Shown one piece after another: positions 52,901-60,473 of a stretch of DNA of 64,000 nt (positions within the stretch are counted from its first letter, which is position 1; the number at the start of each line of letters is the position of its first letter). Below the pieces are notes generated by a model. It was not told where the DNA came from. It did not search any database and saw only the letters and a program-made list of their open reading frames with translations. Position numbers and translations under genes: made by a program. The stretch comes from Flavobacteriales bacterium (GTDB lineage Bacteria; Bacteroidota; Bacteroidia; Flavobacteriales_F; PHOS-HE28), in NCBI GenBank assembly GCA_016710965.1, contig JADJTW010000015.1:1-64000 (forward strand), written 5' to 3'.

Positions 52901-53028
52901 TCACGGGCCAACTGGATGGCCGCATTGATCGCGGCGGCCCACCAGGGGTGACCTATTTGCTTACTTTTGAACGTCTTAAGAACAACATCGGACATGGCGC
53001 AGACGAACGTCCTCGTGGTGGAGGATGA
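49987..53028 (+). CDS. Six-PAS sensor histidine kinase (HisKA_2 type)
   Basis: A 1013-residue kinase without transmembrane helices, so probably cytoplasmic. Six PAS-like modules follow each other: about residues 15-135, 145-260, 285-400, 405-525, 535-650 and 655-790 (for example FRTTIDGRFLECNDAM, DMIMAADSEGLITEYNP, DLIQSVDTEGRFEYVND). The dimerisation and phospho-acceptor region is LLKEVHHRVKNNLQVISSIM, with His at about 803-804, the HisKA_2 (HWE-related) type. The ATPase has LILNELISNALKHAYP and VADDGVGMD. Its last 35 nt overlap the LytTR response regulator, so the pair is coupled and probably cognate. Confidence 0.92.
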   Translation: MQVDAGAELAKAYLELKRQYDDLVSRNLAGVFRTTIDGRFLECNDAMAMILGFANRKELLGHSAHELYHSPEERDHFIRNLSKEKRLINFEVRLKHNSGREVYVLENVFLDEGAGRVATVQGTLIDITSIRHAQAEQQALMASYKSLVERIRDGLILVADGRVRYANPAAEQMLGGPVLGRELVPLFHPDDHGAVKSAIALVGPTDAAVRARPFLQPERELLFSCGPSMHDGVAAVQVTLQDHTAQQHLIRERVRLQMAEEVNQVLREEIAEHRRTQEALRRSRRFARNLIDSSLDMIMAADSEGLITEYNPAATLRFGFEAEEVIGTDTRKLYADPTEYARVQVELETHGVYTGEVRNVDKFGNEFTSFLAASRLFDESGTPIGAMGVSRDITRMKRDQEALRASEERYRDLFENATDLIQSVDTEGRFEYVNDAWRRTLGYTAEEVAELSISDVVHPKEAAACKAYFSQVLEGKDPGPIRTLFRAKDGRAIAVEGAANLRRSEGKPAATRSILRDISLVVDTRKRIEEHEAKLRALFESSEHMFWTVDPEVRLTSYNKGYSDMIERLHGVRPEISTDPTRPKQRFASGDYHDFWTRKYAEAFSGKPIRFETDLLDKNGHRVCNEVFLSPVLNADGRVTEVFGVGHEITEQKEAEDTVRAQAARLKAIFESSANMMIWTLDKEMRITSCNEHFLSSIESVHGIAFKVGDHFADRMAARVAPERAKELLLHYANALRGRPQQFEVELIDLHGQPAWVENFLNPIIVNGRVQEISCLAYGITDRVRSQRELEQSLSEKEVLLKEVHHRVKNNLQVISSIMNLQSGKVDDDPRLKEILHHSRDRIRSMSLIHESLYQTKQFSLIDMNSYIDGLARNLVMSYSLSGRIELELDIPQERVYLVLDQAIPCGLILNELISNALKHAYPDDGGGKVRVGLAASEGEVRIRVADDGVGMDAAAEARRENSLGLELVSMLTGQLDGRIDRGGPPGVTYLLTFERLKNNIGHGADERPRGGG

Positions 53029-53749
53029 AAGCATTGTGAGCAAGGACATCCAGCACAGCTTGAAGAAGCTGGGCTACAACGTGGTCGGCGCAGCAAGCAC
53101 CGGTGAGCAGGCCGTGGCCCTGGCCACCGAGCACATGCCCGACATCATCCTGATGGACATCATGCTCAAGGGCGAGATGAACGGGATCGAGGCGGCGGAC
53201 AGCATTCGGCGAACCACGAACATTCCGGTGATCTTCCTTACCGCTTACGCAGACGAGAATACGCTGGCGAAGGCGAAGGTGACCCAGCCCTACGGATACA
53301 TCATCAAGCCGTTCAAGGAGATCGACATCCACACCTCGATCGAAATGGCGCTGTACAAGCACAAGAAGGAGACCGAAGTGCTGAAGGAGCGCGACTTGTT
53401 GTACGCGCTCGTCGAGAGCAAGGAGAGCGGCAAGGACATCCTTTTCGTGAAGAGCAACAGCCGCCTGGTGAAGCTCAAGACCAGCGACATCTACTTCATT
53501 GAAGCGCTCAAGGACTACGTGGTCATCAATACCCTGAATACGCGATACACGGTGCATAGCACCATGAAGGACATCGAAGCCAAGCTGCCCGAGGCCGAGT
53601 TCATCCGCGTTCACCGCAGTTTCATCGTGCGCGTGGACAAGATCACGGCGATTGAACAGCCCAACCTGATCCTGGAGAACGACAAGAAGGTGATCCCTAT
53701 CGGGGGAAGCTACAAGGACGACCTGGCCAAGCGCCTTAATCTGGTTTAG
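52994..53749 (+). CDS. LytTR-family response regulator
   Basis: A 251-residue two-domain regulator. The receiver domain (1-125) has the acidic pair in VLVVEDES, the phospho-acceptor Asp55 in ILMDIMLKGEMNG, Thr in FLTAYAD and Lys in IIKPFKE. The C-terminal LytTR DNA-binding domain (about 150-245) contains IYFIEALKDYVVINT and FIRVHRSFIVRVDKI. The ATG at 52994 lies inside the end of the six-PAS kinase gene, and nothing else overlaps, so the kinase is the likely partner. It ends just before a strong terminator. Confidence 0.94.
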   Translation: MAQTNVLVVEDESIVSKDIQHSLKKLGYNVVGAASTGEQAVALATEHMPDIILMDIMLKGEMNGIEAADSIRRTTNIPVIFLTAYADENTLAKAKVTQPYGYIIKPFKEIDIHTSIEMALYKHKKETEVLKERDLLYALVESKESGKDILFVKSNSRLVKLKTSDIYFIEALKDYVVINTLNTRYTVHSTMKDIEAKLPEAEFIRVHRSFIVRVDKITAIEQPNLILENDKKVIPIGGSYKDDLAKRLNLV

Positions 53750-53767
53750 CGCACACGAACGACAACC

Positions 53768-53797
53768 AAGCCCGGTCGATCAGCGTCGACCGGGCTT
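53768..53797. terminator. Bidirectional hairpin terminator between the LytTR gene and rnr
   Basis: A 12-bp perfect stem AAGCCCGGTCGA / TCGACCGGGCTT with a 6-nt loop. It is followed by TCTTCTT on the plus strand. It overlaps the stop codon of the convergent rnr gene (53780-53782) and so can serve both. Confidence 0.75.
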
Positions 53798-55966
53798 CTT
53801 CTTGCCCGCGTGCTTGCGCACGAACTTTCCCGACGTGGTCACCGGTGCGCGGTCCTCGAAGAGCGCGAAATCCACGGTGCGCCGGTCCATGTCCACGGCC
53901 TTAACGGTGACCATCAGTTCATCGCCCAGGCGGAACCTCCGGCCTGTGCGCTGGCCCACTACGCAGTAGTGGTCCTGGTCGAAACGATACAGGTCCCCAG
54001 GCAGCTCACGAAGGCCGATCATGCCCTCGCACCTGTTCTCCCGCAGCTCCACGTACACCCCCCAGTTCGTCAACCCGCTGATGATGCCCTCAAAGCTTTG
54101 CCCGATGCGCGCCAGCAAGTACTCGGCCTGTTTATAGCGGATGCTTGCGCGCTCGGCATCGGCCGCCTGCTTTTCCATGCGCGAGCTGTGCTTGCAGCTC
54201 AGGTCCAACGCGTCGGCATCAAGGTGTGCGCCACCGGCCAGGTAATGCGCCAGCGCGCGATGCACCAATAGATCGGGATAGCGCCGGATAGGGGAGGTGA
54301 AGTGCGTATAGTGCTCGAACGCCAACCCATAGTGCCCGATGTTCTCCGTGCTGTAAATGGCCTTCGCCATGCTGCGAATAGCAACCTGCTTTATCACATT
54401 CTCTTCTTCTTTCCCCTTCACATCGTGCAGCAACCGGTTGATGGCATGGGGCAGGTCCTCGCCCTTCGCCATCGCCAGGGAATGGCCGAAGCTCTTGGCT
54501 AGAGCGCGCAACTGCTCCACCTTTTCCGGGTCGGGCAGGTCGTGGACACGATACACGAACGGCGGCACCCCGCCCTTCTTCTGTTTCCCCACCCAAGCAG
54601 CCACGCGCTTGTTCGCGAGCAGCATGAACTCTTCGATCAGCCAGTTCGCCGGGCCCATCACCTTCTCGTACACACCGATCGGCGCACCCTTCTCGTCCAG
54701 CCTGAACTTCACTTCGTTGCCCCCGATCTCCAGCGCCCCGTTGGCGATGCGCTCTCTGCGCAGCACCTGTGCGAGACGATGCAGCGTGAGCACTTCGTTC
54801 TTGAAGTCTCCCTCGCCGCCATCTATGATCGCTTGCGCTTCGGCATATGCGAATCGTCGTTGCGAACGCATTGCTGTGCGGCCGAACCACTCATTCACGA
54901 CATGCGCCTTTTCATCCAGCTCGAAAATGGCGCTGAAGCTGAGCTTGTCGGTATGCGGATTGAGCGAACACAGATCGTTGCTCAGCTTCTCGGGCAGCAT
55001 AGGCACCACGCGGTCCACGAGATAGACGCTGGTTGCGCGGTTCGCCGCCTCCATGTCTATGATACTGCGCGGCCGAACATAGTGGCTCACGTCGGCAATG
55101 TGAACGCCCACCTCCCAGTTGCCGTTGCCCAGCTTGCGCACGCTCAGCGCATCGTCCAGGTCCTTGGCGTCATCGGGGTCGATGGTGATGGTGGGAATGC
55201 TGCGCACATCGCGGCGCTTGGCGATCTCGGCATCTGTCACGCCATTCGCGATCTCCTCGGAAGCCTTCACCACGCCCTCCGGAAACTCGAGCGGAAGGCC
55301 GAATTCCGCGAGTATCGCGTGCATCTCAACATGGTGCTCGCCAGCCCTGCCTAGAATGCGCACCACCTTGCCGCGAGGCAGGTCCCTGTCATTCTTCCAT
55401 TCGCCAAGCTCAATAATGGCCTTGTCTCCTTCTCGTCCATTCAGGCTCTCATGCGGTGGAATGAAGAAGGGCTTTTGTATGCGCTGGTCGTCGGCCACCA
55501 GCACCAGGCGTCCTTGGTGCTTCTGGATAGTGCCCACGAATTCCTTGCGTCGACGCTGGAGCACCTCGAGCACCTTGCCCTCGGCTCGCGAACCGCGACC
55601 CCCCATCACCTTTATCTGTACACGGTCGCCATGCAGAGCCATGCCCACATTGCGCATGTGAACGAACACATCCTCCGCCCCCCCCTCAACGCGCACGTAT
55701 CCGGCACCGCTGGCAATGATGCTGATGACGCCCTCCACGGCGTCGCGACCGCCCTGGGCCGTGTACCGGCCTTTCTTGCCGCTTTGGATACGTCCTTCGT
55801 CCAGCAAGCTGTCGATGGCATCGAAGAGCATGTACCTATGGCTCTTGTCCTTGAAGCCCAACTGCAATGCCAGTTGCTGGCTGGTGATACCGGCGTGCCC
55901 GGCCTGCCTCACGGCGGCCAGCACTTCCTGGGCGAGCTGGCCGGGAGAGGGGTGAGACCTGGGCAT
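53780..55966 (-). CDS. rnr: Ribonuclease R
   Basis: A 728-residue 3'-5' exoribonuclease that degrades structured RNA and tmRNA-tagged or defective messages. Order of domains: N-terminal winged helix (GITSQQLALQLGFKDKSH), cold-shock domains, the RNB catalytic domain with TITIDPDDAKDLDDALS (the Asp cluster that binds Mg), and a C-terminal S1 domain (FEGIISGLTNWGVYVEL) plus a basic tail. The ATG at 55966 (MPRSHPSPGQL) is preferred; the frame opens 24 codons earlier, into the divergent promoter region with prs. It converges on the LytTR gene with a shared terminator. Confidence 0.95.
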   Translation of the reverse strand: MPRSHPSPGQLAQEVLAAVRQAGHAGITSQQLALQLGFKDKSHRYMLFDAIDSLLDEGRIQSGKKGRYTAQGGRDAVEGVISIIASGAGYVRVEGGAEDVFVHMRNVGMALHGDRVQIKVMGGRGSRAEGKVLEVLQRRRKEFVGTIQKHQGRLVLVADDQRIQKPFFIPPHESLNGREGDKAIIELGEWKNDRDLPRGKVVRILGRAGEHHVEMHAILAEFGLPLEFPEGVVKASEEIANGVTDAEIAKRRDVRSIPTITIDPDDAKDLDDALSVRKLGNGNWEVGVHIADVSHYVRPRSIIDMEAANRATSVYLVDRVVPMLPEKLSNDLCSLNPHTDKLSFSAIFELDEKAHVVNEWFGRTAMRSQRRFAYAEAQAIIDGGEGDFKNEVLTLHRLAQVLRRERIANGALEIGGNEVKFRLDEKGAPIGVYEKVMGPANWLIEEFMLLANKRVAAWVGKQKKGGVPPFVYRVHDLPDPEKVEQLRALAKSFGHSLAMAKGEDLPHAINRLLHDVKGKEEENVIKQVAIRSMAKAIYSTENIGHYGLAFEHYTHFTSPIRRYPDLLVHRALAHYLAGGAHLDADALDLSCKHSSRMEKQAADAERASIRYKQAEYLLARIGQSFEGIISGLTNWGVYVELRENRCEGMIGLRELPGDLYRFDQDHYCVVGQRTGRRFRLGDELMVTVKAVDMDRRTVDFALFEDRAPVTTSGKFVRKHAGKKKPGRR

Positions 55967-56032
55967 GGGGGCGAAGGGGCGGGAATCCCCCGAATAGGCG
56001 CGCCAAGATAGCCGTGACCTCTTGCGCGGGAC

Positions 56033-56050
56033 TATCAACAGGCGTTGATA
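56033..56050. promoter_or_regulatory. Inverted repeat overlapping the prs -33 element
   Basis: TATCAAC-aggc-GTTGATA, a perfect 7-bp inverted repeat with a 4-nt spacer. The right half contains the -33 TTG of the prs promoter, and it lies between the two divergent genes rnr and prs. Could be an operator; no known regulator is assigned. Confidence 0.5.
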
Positions 56051-56074
56051 ACCCCGGGGGGATCTCTACATTTG
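56045..56074 (+). promoter_or_regulatory. Promoter of prs-rplY (TTG-N19-TACATTTG)
   Basis: TTG at 56045-56047 and a perfect TACATTTG at 56067-56074, spaced by 19 nt. This is the best match in the window to the Bacteroidota vegetative promoter. Leader to the ATG at 56101 would be about 20 nt. Confidence 0.7.
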
Positions 56075-56100
56075 CGGCCCGTTTCCGAGCCCTGTCATCC

Positions 56101-57048
56101 ATGTTGGAAAGCGCCAAGATCTTCAGCGGTACCGCCACCCGGTACTTGGCCGAGCAGATTGCCGCAGTGAGCGGTGAACGCTTGGGCGAGGTAACGGTGA
56201 GCCGTTTCAGCGATGGCGAGTTCCAGCCCAGCTTTGAGGAGACGGTGTGCGGCGACCTGGTCTTCATCGTCCAGAGCACCTTCCCTCCGAGCGACAATCT
56301 GTTCGAGCTGCTTATGATGGTGGATGCCGCCAAGCGCGCCAGCGCCAAGCGCATCGTGGCCGTGATGCCCTACTTCGGCTTCGCCCGCCAGGACCGCAAA
56401 GACAAGCCTCGTGTAAGCATAGGTGCCAAGCTGGTGGCCAACATGCTCACCGCTGCGGGCGTGGATCGTGTGATGACCATGGACCTGCATGCCGATCAGA
56501 TCCAGGGATTCTTCGAAGTGCCAGTGGATCACCTTTTCGCCAGCAGCATCTTCCTCCCTCACATCAAAGAGCTTGGGCTGGAGGACTTGGTGATGGCCGC
56601 GCCCGATACTGGCGGCACCAAGCGCGCCAACGCTTACAGCAAGCACCTGGGTTGCGACATGGCCATCTGCTACAAGCAGCGCAAAGTGGCCAACCAGATC
56701 GAGCGCATGACGGTGATCGGTGACGTGAAGGGCAAGAACGTGGTACTGGTGGACGATATGATCGATACCGCCGGCACGCTCACCAAGGCCGCCGACATGA
56801 TGACCGACCTGGGCGCATTGAGCGTGCGCGCGGTTTGCACCCACGCTGTGCTCAGTGGCGATGCCTGCGAGCGCATCGAACGCAGCACGCTCACCGAGCT
56901 CATTGTCACCGACACCATCCCGCTCGGGCCGCAGAAGCAGGCCCAGACCAGCAAGATCAAAGTGCTTTCCGTTTCGCAACTGTTCGCCGACGTCATTCGC
57001 CGCGTGCGCAGCCACGAGAGCATCAGCAGCCATTTCATCATCGCCTAA
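56101..57048 (+). CDS. prs: Ribose-phosphate pyrophosphokinase
   Basis: A 315-residue enzyme making PRPP from ribose 5-phosphate and ATP for purine, pyrimidine, His, Trp and NAD synthesis. Motifs visible are RFSDGEFQPSFEETVCG, the ATP loop PYFGFARQDRKDKPRVSIGA and the PRPP-binding NVVLVDDMIDTAGTLTKA. The ATG at 56101 follows a good promoter (TTG-N19-TACATTTG). The start of rplY lies 11 nt after its stop, giving a prs-rplY operon. RpiB, upstream in the same pathway, is in the window at 47567. Confidence 0.97.
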   Translation: MLESAKIFSGTATRYLAEQIAAVSGERLGEVTVSRFSDGEFQPSFEETVCGDLVFIVQSTFPPSDNLFELLMMVDAAKRASAKRIVAVMPYFGFARQDRKDKPRVSIGAKLVANMLTAAGVDRVMTMDLHADQIQGFFEVPVDHLFASSIFLPHIKELGLEDLVMAAPDTGGTKRANAYSKHLGCDMAICYKQRKVANQIERMTVIGDVKGKNVVLVDDMIDTAGTLTKAADMMTDLGALSVRAVCTHAVLSGDACERIERSTLTELIVTDTIPLGPQKQAQTSKIKVLSVSQLFADVIRRVRSHESISSHFIIA

Positions 57049-57059
57049 CACCCGTTCAC

Positions 57060-57749
57060 ATGAACACCATAGCGCTCAGCGGCACGGTCCGCGACCACAT
57101 CGGAACCAAGAATGCCACCCAATTGCGCCGGGCCAAGCGCGTTCCTTGCGTCCTCTACGGCGGAAGCAGCACAGTGCACTTCAGCGTGGAAGAGGCCGCC
57201 CTTCGCAAGGTGGTCTTCACGCCAGAGGTCAGCAGCATCGAATTGGACATCAACGGCAACAAGACCCTGGCCCTGGTGCATCAGAAGCAGTTCCATCCTG
57301 TGAGCGATATGGTCATCCATGTCGATTTCATGGAGATCAAGACCGACCGCGAAACCCGCGCGCTGCTTTCCCTCCGCCTCAAGGGCCAAGCCCCCGGCGT
57401 GCGCGAGGGCGGCAAGCTGAACCAGACCATGCGTAAACTGTTGGTGAAGGGGCTCCCCGCTCACATCCCCGCGCACATCGATGTGGATGTGAGCGAGCTG
57501 AAGCTCAACCAGAGCTTCCACGTGAGCGACCTGAAGCTCGACGGCCTCACCATCCTTGAGCGCCCTACGGACGTGATCGCCACTGTGAAGGTGCCGAAGA
57601 AGGTGGAGGAAGTGGCAGCAACCACCGCAGCGGCAGCCGTTCCAGGCGCACCCGCCGTTGCTGGGGCGACACCTGCCGCAGGCGATGCCGCCAAGCCCGG
57701 CGCGGACGCCAAGCCCGCCGCAGACGCCAAGCCCGCTGCGAAGAAATAG
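57060..57749 (+). CDS. rplY: Ribosomal protein bL25 (Ctc-type)
   Basis: A 229-residue bL25 of the long, CTC-type form that binds 5S rRNA. The N-terminal domain begins LSGTVRDHIGTKNATQLRRA and contains RVPCVLYGG; the C-terminal beta domain contains LPAHIPAHIDVDVSEL. The last 45 residues are a low-complexity Ala/Pro/Lys/Gly tail (AAKPGADAKPAADAKPAAKK) of the sort often seen in Bacteroidota bL25. Follows prs by 11 nt and ends at a terminator. Confidence 0.95.
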   Translation: MNTIALSGTVRDHIGTKNATQLRRAKRVPCVLYGGSSTVHFSVEEAALRKVVFTPEVSSIELDINGNKTLALVHQKQFHPVSDMVIHVDFMEIKTDRETRALLSLRLKGQAPGVREGGKLNQTMRKLLVKGLPAHIPAHIDVDVSELKLNQSFHVSDLKLDGLTILERPTDVIATVKVPKKVEEVAATTAAAAVPGAPAVAGATPAAGDAAKPGADAKPAADAKPAAKK

Positions 57750-57773
57750 GGCTTCTTTTCACAGACCCCATGA

Positions 57774-57801
57774 ACGGGCCCCCGACTTGGTCGGGGGCTC
57801 G
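57774..57801 (+). terminator. Rho-independent terminator after rplY
   Basis: Perfect 9-bp stem GCCCCCGAC / GTCGGGGGC with a 3-nt loop (57778-57798), extendable by ACG/CGT with a mismatch, then TTTCTTTTG. It ends the prs-rplY operon. Confidence 0.8.
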
Positions 57802-57818
57802 TTTCTTTTGCATCGCTC

Positions 57819-58382
57819 ATGAAATTCCTCATCGTAGGCCTTGGCAATCCCGGTGCGGAGTACGCAGATACGCGGCACAACGTCGGCTTCCAAGTGCTGG
57901 ACCATCTCGCATCCTCCGCTGGAGTAAGATTCGGACCGGAGCGCTTTGGCGATCGCACGGAGTTTCGCCACAAGGGCAGATCATTCATCCTCATCAAGCC
58001 CAGCACTTTCATGAACCTGAGCGGCAAGGCTGTTCGCTACTGGATGGAGCAAGAAGGAATCCCTGCGGAACGCGTGCTGGTGATTGCCGATGACATCGCC
58101 ATTCCTTTCGGCGCGATCCGCATCCGGTCGAAAGGGGGAGCAGGCGGGCACAATGGGCTATCGAGCATCATCGAACTTATTGGAACGGAGGATTTCCCGC
58201 GCTTGCGATTCGGTATCGGAAGCGATTTCGCGCGGGGACGCCAGAGCGATTACGTGTTGGGCGCGTGGAGCGAAGAGGAGCGCAAGACATTGGCTGAACG
58301 CATCGAACTGGCAGCGAAGGCGGTGCTCCAGTTCGGTCTGTTGGGCGTGGCGAGCGCCATGAACAACTTCAACAAGCGGTGA
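57819..58382 (+). CDS. pth: Peptidyl-tRNA hydrolase
   Basis: A 187-residue enzyme that releases peptides from peptidyl-tRNA dropped off the ribosome. Active-site segments: LIVGLGNPGAEYADTRHNVG with the catalytic His, KPSTFMNLSGKAV, ADDIAIPFGAIR with the Asp, and KGGAGGHNGLSSI. Standard length. It begins 18 nt after the rplY terminator and is the usual partner of rplY in bacterial gene order. Confidence 0.97.
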   Translation: MKFLIVGLGNPGAEYADTRHNVGFQVLDHLASSAGVRFGPERFGDRTEFRHKGRSFILIKPSTFMNLSGKAVRYWMEQEGIPAERVLVIADDIAIPFGAIRIRSKGGAGGHNGLSSIIELIGTEDFPRLRFGIGSDFARGRQSDYVLGAWSEEERKTLAERIELAAKAVLQFGLLGVASAMNNFNKR

Positions 58383-58404
58383 GGCGACGCCTCTCGTGGC
58401 GCGT

Positions 58405-58412
58405 TACTTTTG
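58405..58412 (+). promoter_or_regulatory. -7 box (TACTTTTG) for the ferritin gene
   Basis: Perfect TAnnTTTG match 19 nt upstream of the ferritin ATG at 58432. No clear -33 TTG at the expected place. Confidence 0.5.
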
Positions 58413-58431
58413 ACACAACAGACCCACCATC

Positions 58432-58950
58432 ATGCTTTCCAAGAAGATCGAAGCCGCATTGAACGGCCAGGTGGCCATTGAGGCGATGAGCAGCCAGGCA
58501 TACCTCGCGATGGCCTCGTGGGCCGAGAACCAGGGCCTTAGCGGAACAGCCGCCTTCCTCTACCGGCACAGCGACGAGGAACGACTGCACATGCTCAAGC
58601 TCGTGAAGTTCATCAACGAGCGGGGCGGCCGTGCAGTGATTTCCGCCCTGAAGCAACCAGGCACGAACTACAGCAATATCACGGATATCTTCAAGACCCT
58701 CTTCGAGCACGAGACGAAGGTGACCAACGAGATCAATAAGGTTGTGGACCTCTGCTTGAAGGAGAAGGACTATACCACGCACAACTTCATGCAGTGGTAT
58801 GTAGGTGAGCAGATCGAAGAAGAAGCGCTAGCGCGCACATTGATCGACAAGCTGAACCTGATCGGAAACGACAAGGGCGGCCTCTATCTTTTCGATCGAG
58901 ACCTCGAAGGGATGAGCAGCGCGCCCGCCGACCAGAAGAAAGGCGCGTAG
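58432..58950 (+). CDS. Ferritin (non-heme, Ftn type)
   Basis: A 172-residue four-helix iron storage protein forming 24-mer cages. Ferroxidase-site residues are in place: Glu in IEAMSSQAYLAMASW, Glu and His in DEERLHMLKLV, Glu in LFEHETKV and the Gln/Glu pair in WYVGEQIEEEA. No heme-binding Met of bacterioferritin is apparent. It stores iron as a mineral and protects against oxidative damage. Own -7 box; converges on the second M28 peptidase gene with only 1 bp between stops. Confidence 0.95.
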   Translation: MLSKKIEAALNGQVAIEAMSSQAYLAMASWAENQGLSGTAAFLYRHSDEERLHMLKLVKFINERGGRAVISALKQPGTNYSNITDIFKTLFEHETKVTNEINKVVDLCLKEKDYTTHNFMQWYVGEQIEEEALARTLIDKLNLIGNDKGGLYLFDRDLEGMSSAPADQKKGA

Positions 58951-58951
58951 T

Positions 58952-60436
58952 TCACCACGGCCAATCACCACCGATACGGAGCGGCTGTTCGAGGCCCGCA
59001 TCGATCAAGCGAGCACGCAGGGATTCCTCGGTGAAGTGCGGAGGAAGCGCTTGGCTCGAAGCCAGGCGATAGACGAGCTGGCCAACGAAGCGGACGTTAT
59101 CCACCATCGCCTGAGGGTCGACCAGATGGATATCGTCACAACTGCTGTGGTAGCAGCCGTAAACGTGCTTGCCCAGGTCGCTCAGCGGATAGATCACCGG
59201 AACGCCGCGCAAGAGGAAGGGCTGGTGGTCGCTGTGGAGCCAGACCTCTTCGCTCATGGTGCCTGCGAATGCCGCACTGTCGACAAGGGCTATCTCCTTT
59301 GAGATTCGTGCGACCAAGTCGCCCCAGCCTTGCGGCCCGGCGATGCCGAAGCCTTGCGGGTGGCCGCTCATGTCCAGGTTGATCATGCACTTGACATGTG
59401 CGAGCTCGCCGCTCCTTGCATACTCATCCACCAGCGCACGCGAACCGAGCAAGCCCTGTTCTTCCCCCATGAAGAGGACGAATCGCACTGTACGTTCAGG
59501 CCGCACCTCCATCGCGGACATCGCCCGTGCGAGGTCGAGTATGGAGAATGAGCCGAGCCCATTGTCCGTGGCGCCGGTGGCCAGGTCCCAGCAATCCAAG
59601 TGGCCTCCGATCAGGATCACTTCCTCGGGTACGCGAGCACCAGGGATCTCGGCAATGATGTTGTTCGCGCTTACCCTGCGGCTTTGGTTACCCATGGCCA
59701 GTCGGGCGGTCAACTGTTCGCCTCTCACCAGGCGCTCGCGCAGCGCCTTCCCGTCCTCCGTGGCAATGGACGCGGCCGGTACCGGTATCAATGCCCCATC
59801 GATCGATGCCGTGCCGGTAAGCAGGATGTGCCCTTCGACATGATTGACGAATAAGAGCAGCGCAGCGCCACGACCCATGGCAAGAGCCGCCTTCTCGCTA
59901 CGGTGCAGGTTCCGCGCGCCCTCTGGAGCGCCGATGAGGCCTAGGTTGACGAGCAGGGCCGCCCCTTTTGCGCGATCGCCCACAGAATCGAGGTCGGCAG
60001 GCAATCCGTTGCCTGCATCCACGATAGGCGCCTCGACCAATGCCTCAAGTGGCGTGTTCGCGAGCGCAACAGCCTGTACATGCCAAGCGCCGGTGGGGTC
60101 ATTGACCGTTAGCTGTATGGTTCCTCGCGACCAAGCCTGCGCGGCGAAGGGAAAACGAGAAACAACGGGCAGCGCGCTCGCGCGGAAAAGGCTATCGGCA
60201 AGGTCTTCGGCCCGGGCGCCTTGCGCGCTGCCCGTGAGGCGGTGTCCGATATGTTCCGAGCTCCAGCGCAACCATTGGTAGCCCATGGCCTCCTGCTGCA
60301 CCGCGCGGTCGAAACCGAATGCGTCGAACGCTTGTGCAGTAGCGTCAACAGGATCGTGTTGACAGATGAGCAGCGCCACTGCGGTTCGCAGCCAGAGCAG
60401 GCCGATACTTTGCCTTGTGGTGAAGAGGTTCGGCAT
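58952..60436 (-). CDS. Secreted M28-family peptidase (second copy)
   Basis: A 494-residue peptidase, start ATG at 60436 with signal peptide (MPNLFTTRQSIGLLWLRTAV and on to DATAQ). The metal and catalytic residues of M28 are in order: His and Asp in GGHLDCWD, Asp in TGATDNGLGS, Glu-Glu in MGEEQGLLGS, Asp in NLDMSG and His in CYHSSCDDIHLV. It is not closely similar to the M28 protein at 46048. It resembles carboxypeptidase Q-type M28 enzymes in its domain order. The upstream extension from 60577 lacks a signal and is rejected. Divergent from the YfiR-like gene with 37 bp between starts. Confidence 0.9.
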   Translation of the reverse strand: MPNLFTTRQSIGLLWLRTAVALLICQHDPVDATAQAFDAFGFDRAVQQEAMGYQWLRWSSEHIGHRLTGSAQGARAEDLADSLFRASALPVVSRFPFAAQAWSRGTIQLTVNDPTGAWHVQAVALANTPLEALVEAPIVDAGNGLPADLDSVGDRAKGAALLVNLGLIGAPEGARNLHRSEKAALAMGRGAALLLFVNHVEGHILLTGTASIDGALIPVPAASIATEDGKALRERLVRGEQLTARLAMGNQSRRVSANNIIAEIPGARVPEEVILIGGHLDCWDLATGATDNGLGSFSILDLARAMSAMEVRPERTVRFVLFMGEEQGLLGSRALVDEYARSGELAHVKCMINLDMSGHPQGFGIAGPQGWGDLVARISKEIALVDSAAFAGTMSEEVWLHSDHQPFLLRGVPVIYPLSDLGKHVYGCYHSSCDDIHLVDPQAMVDNVRFVGQLVYRLASSQALPPHFTEESLRARLIDAGLEQPLRIGGDWPW

Positions 60437-60473
60437 GGGATCGGCGAAGAGCGCCGCCAAATCTATAGGCACA

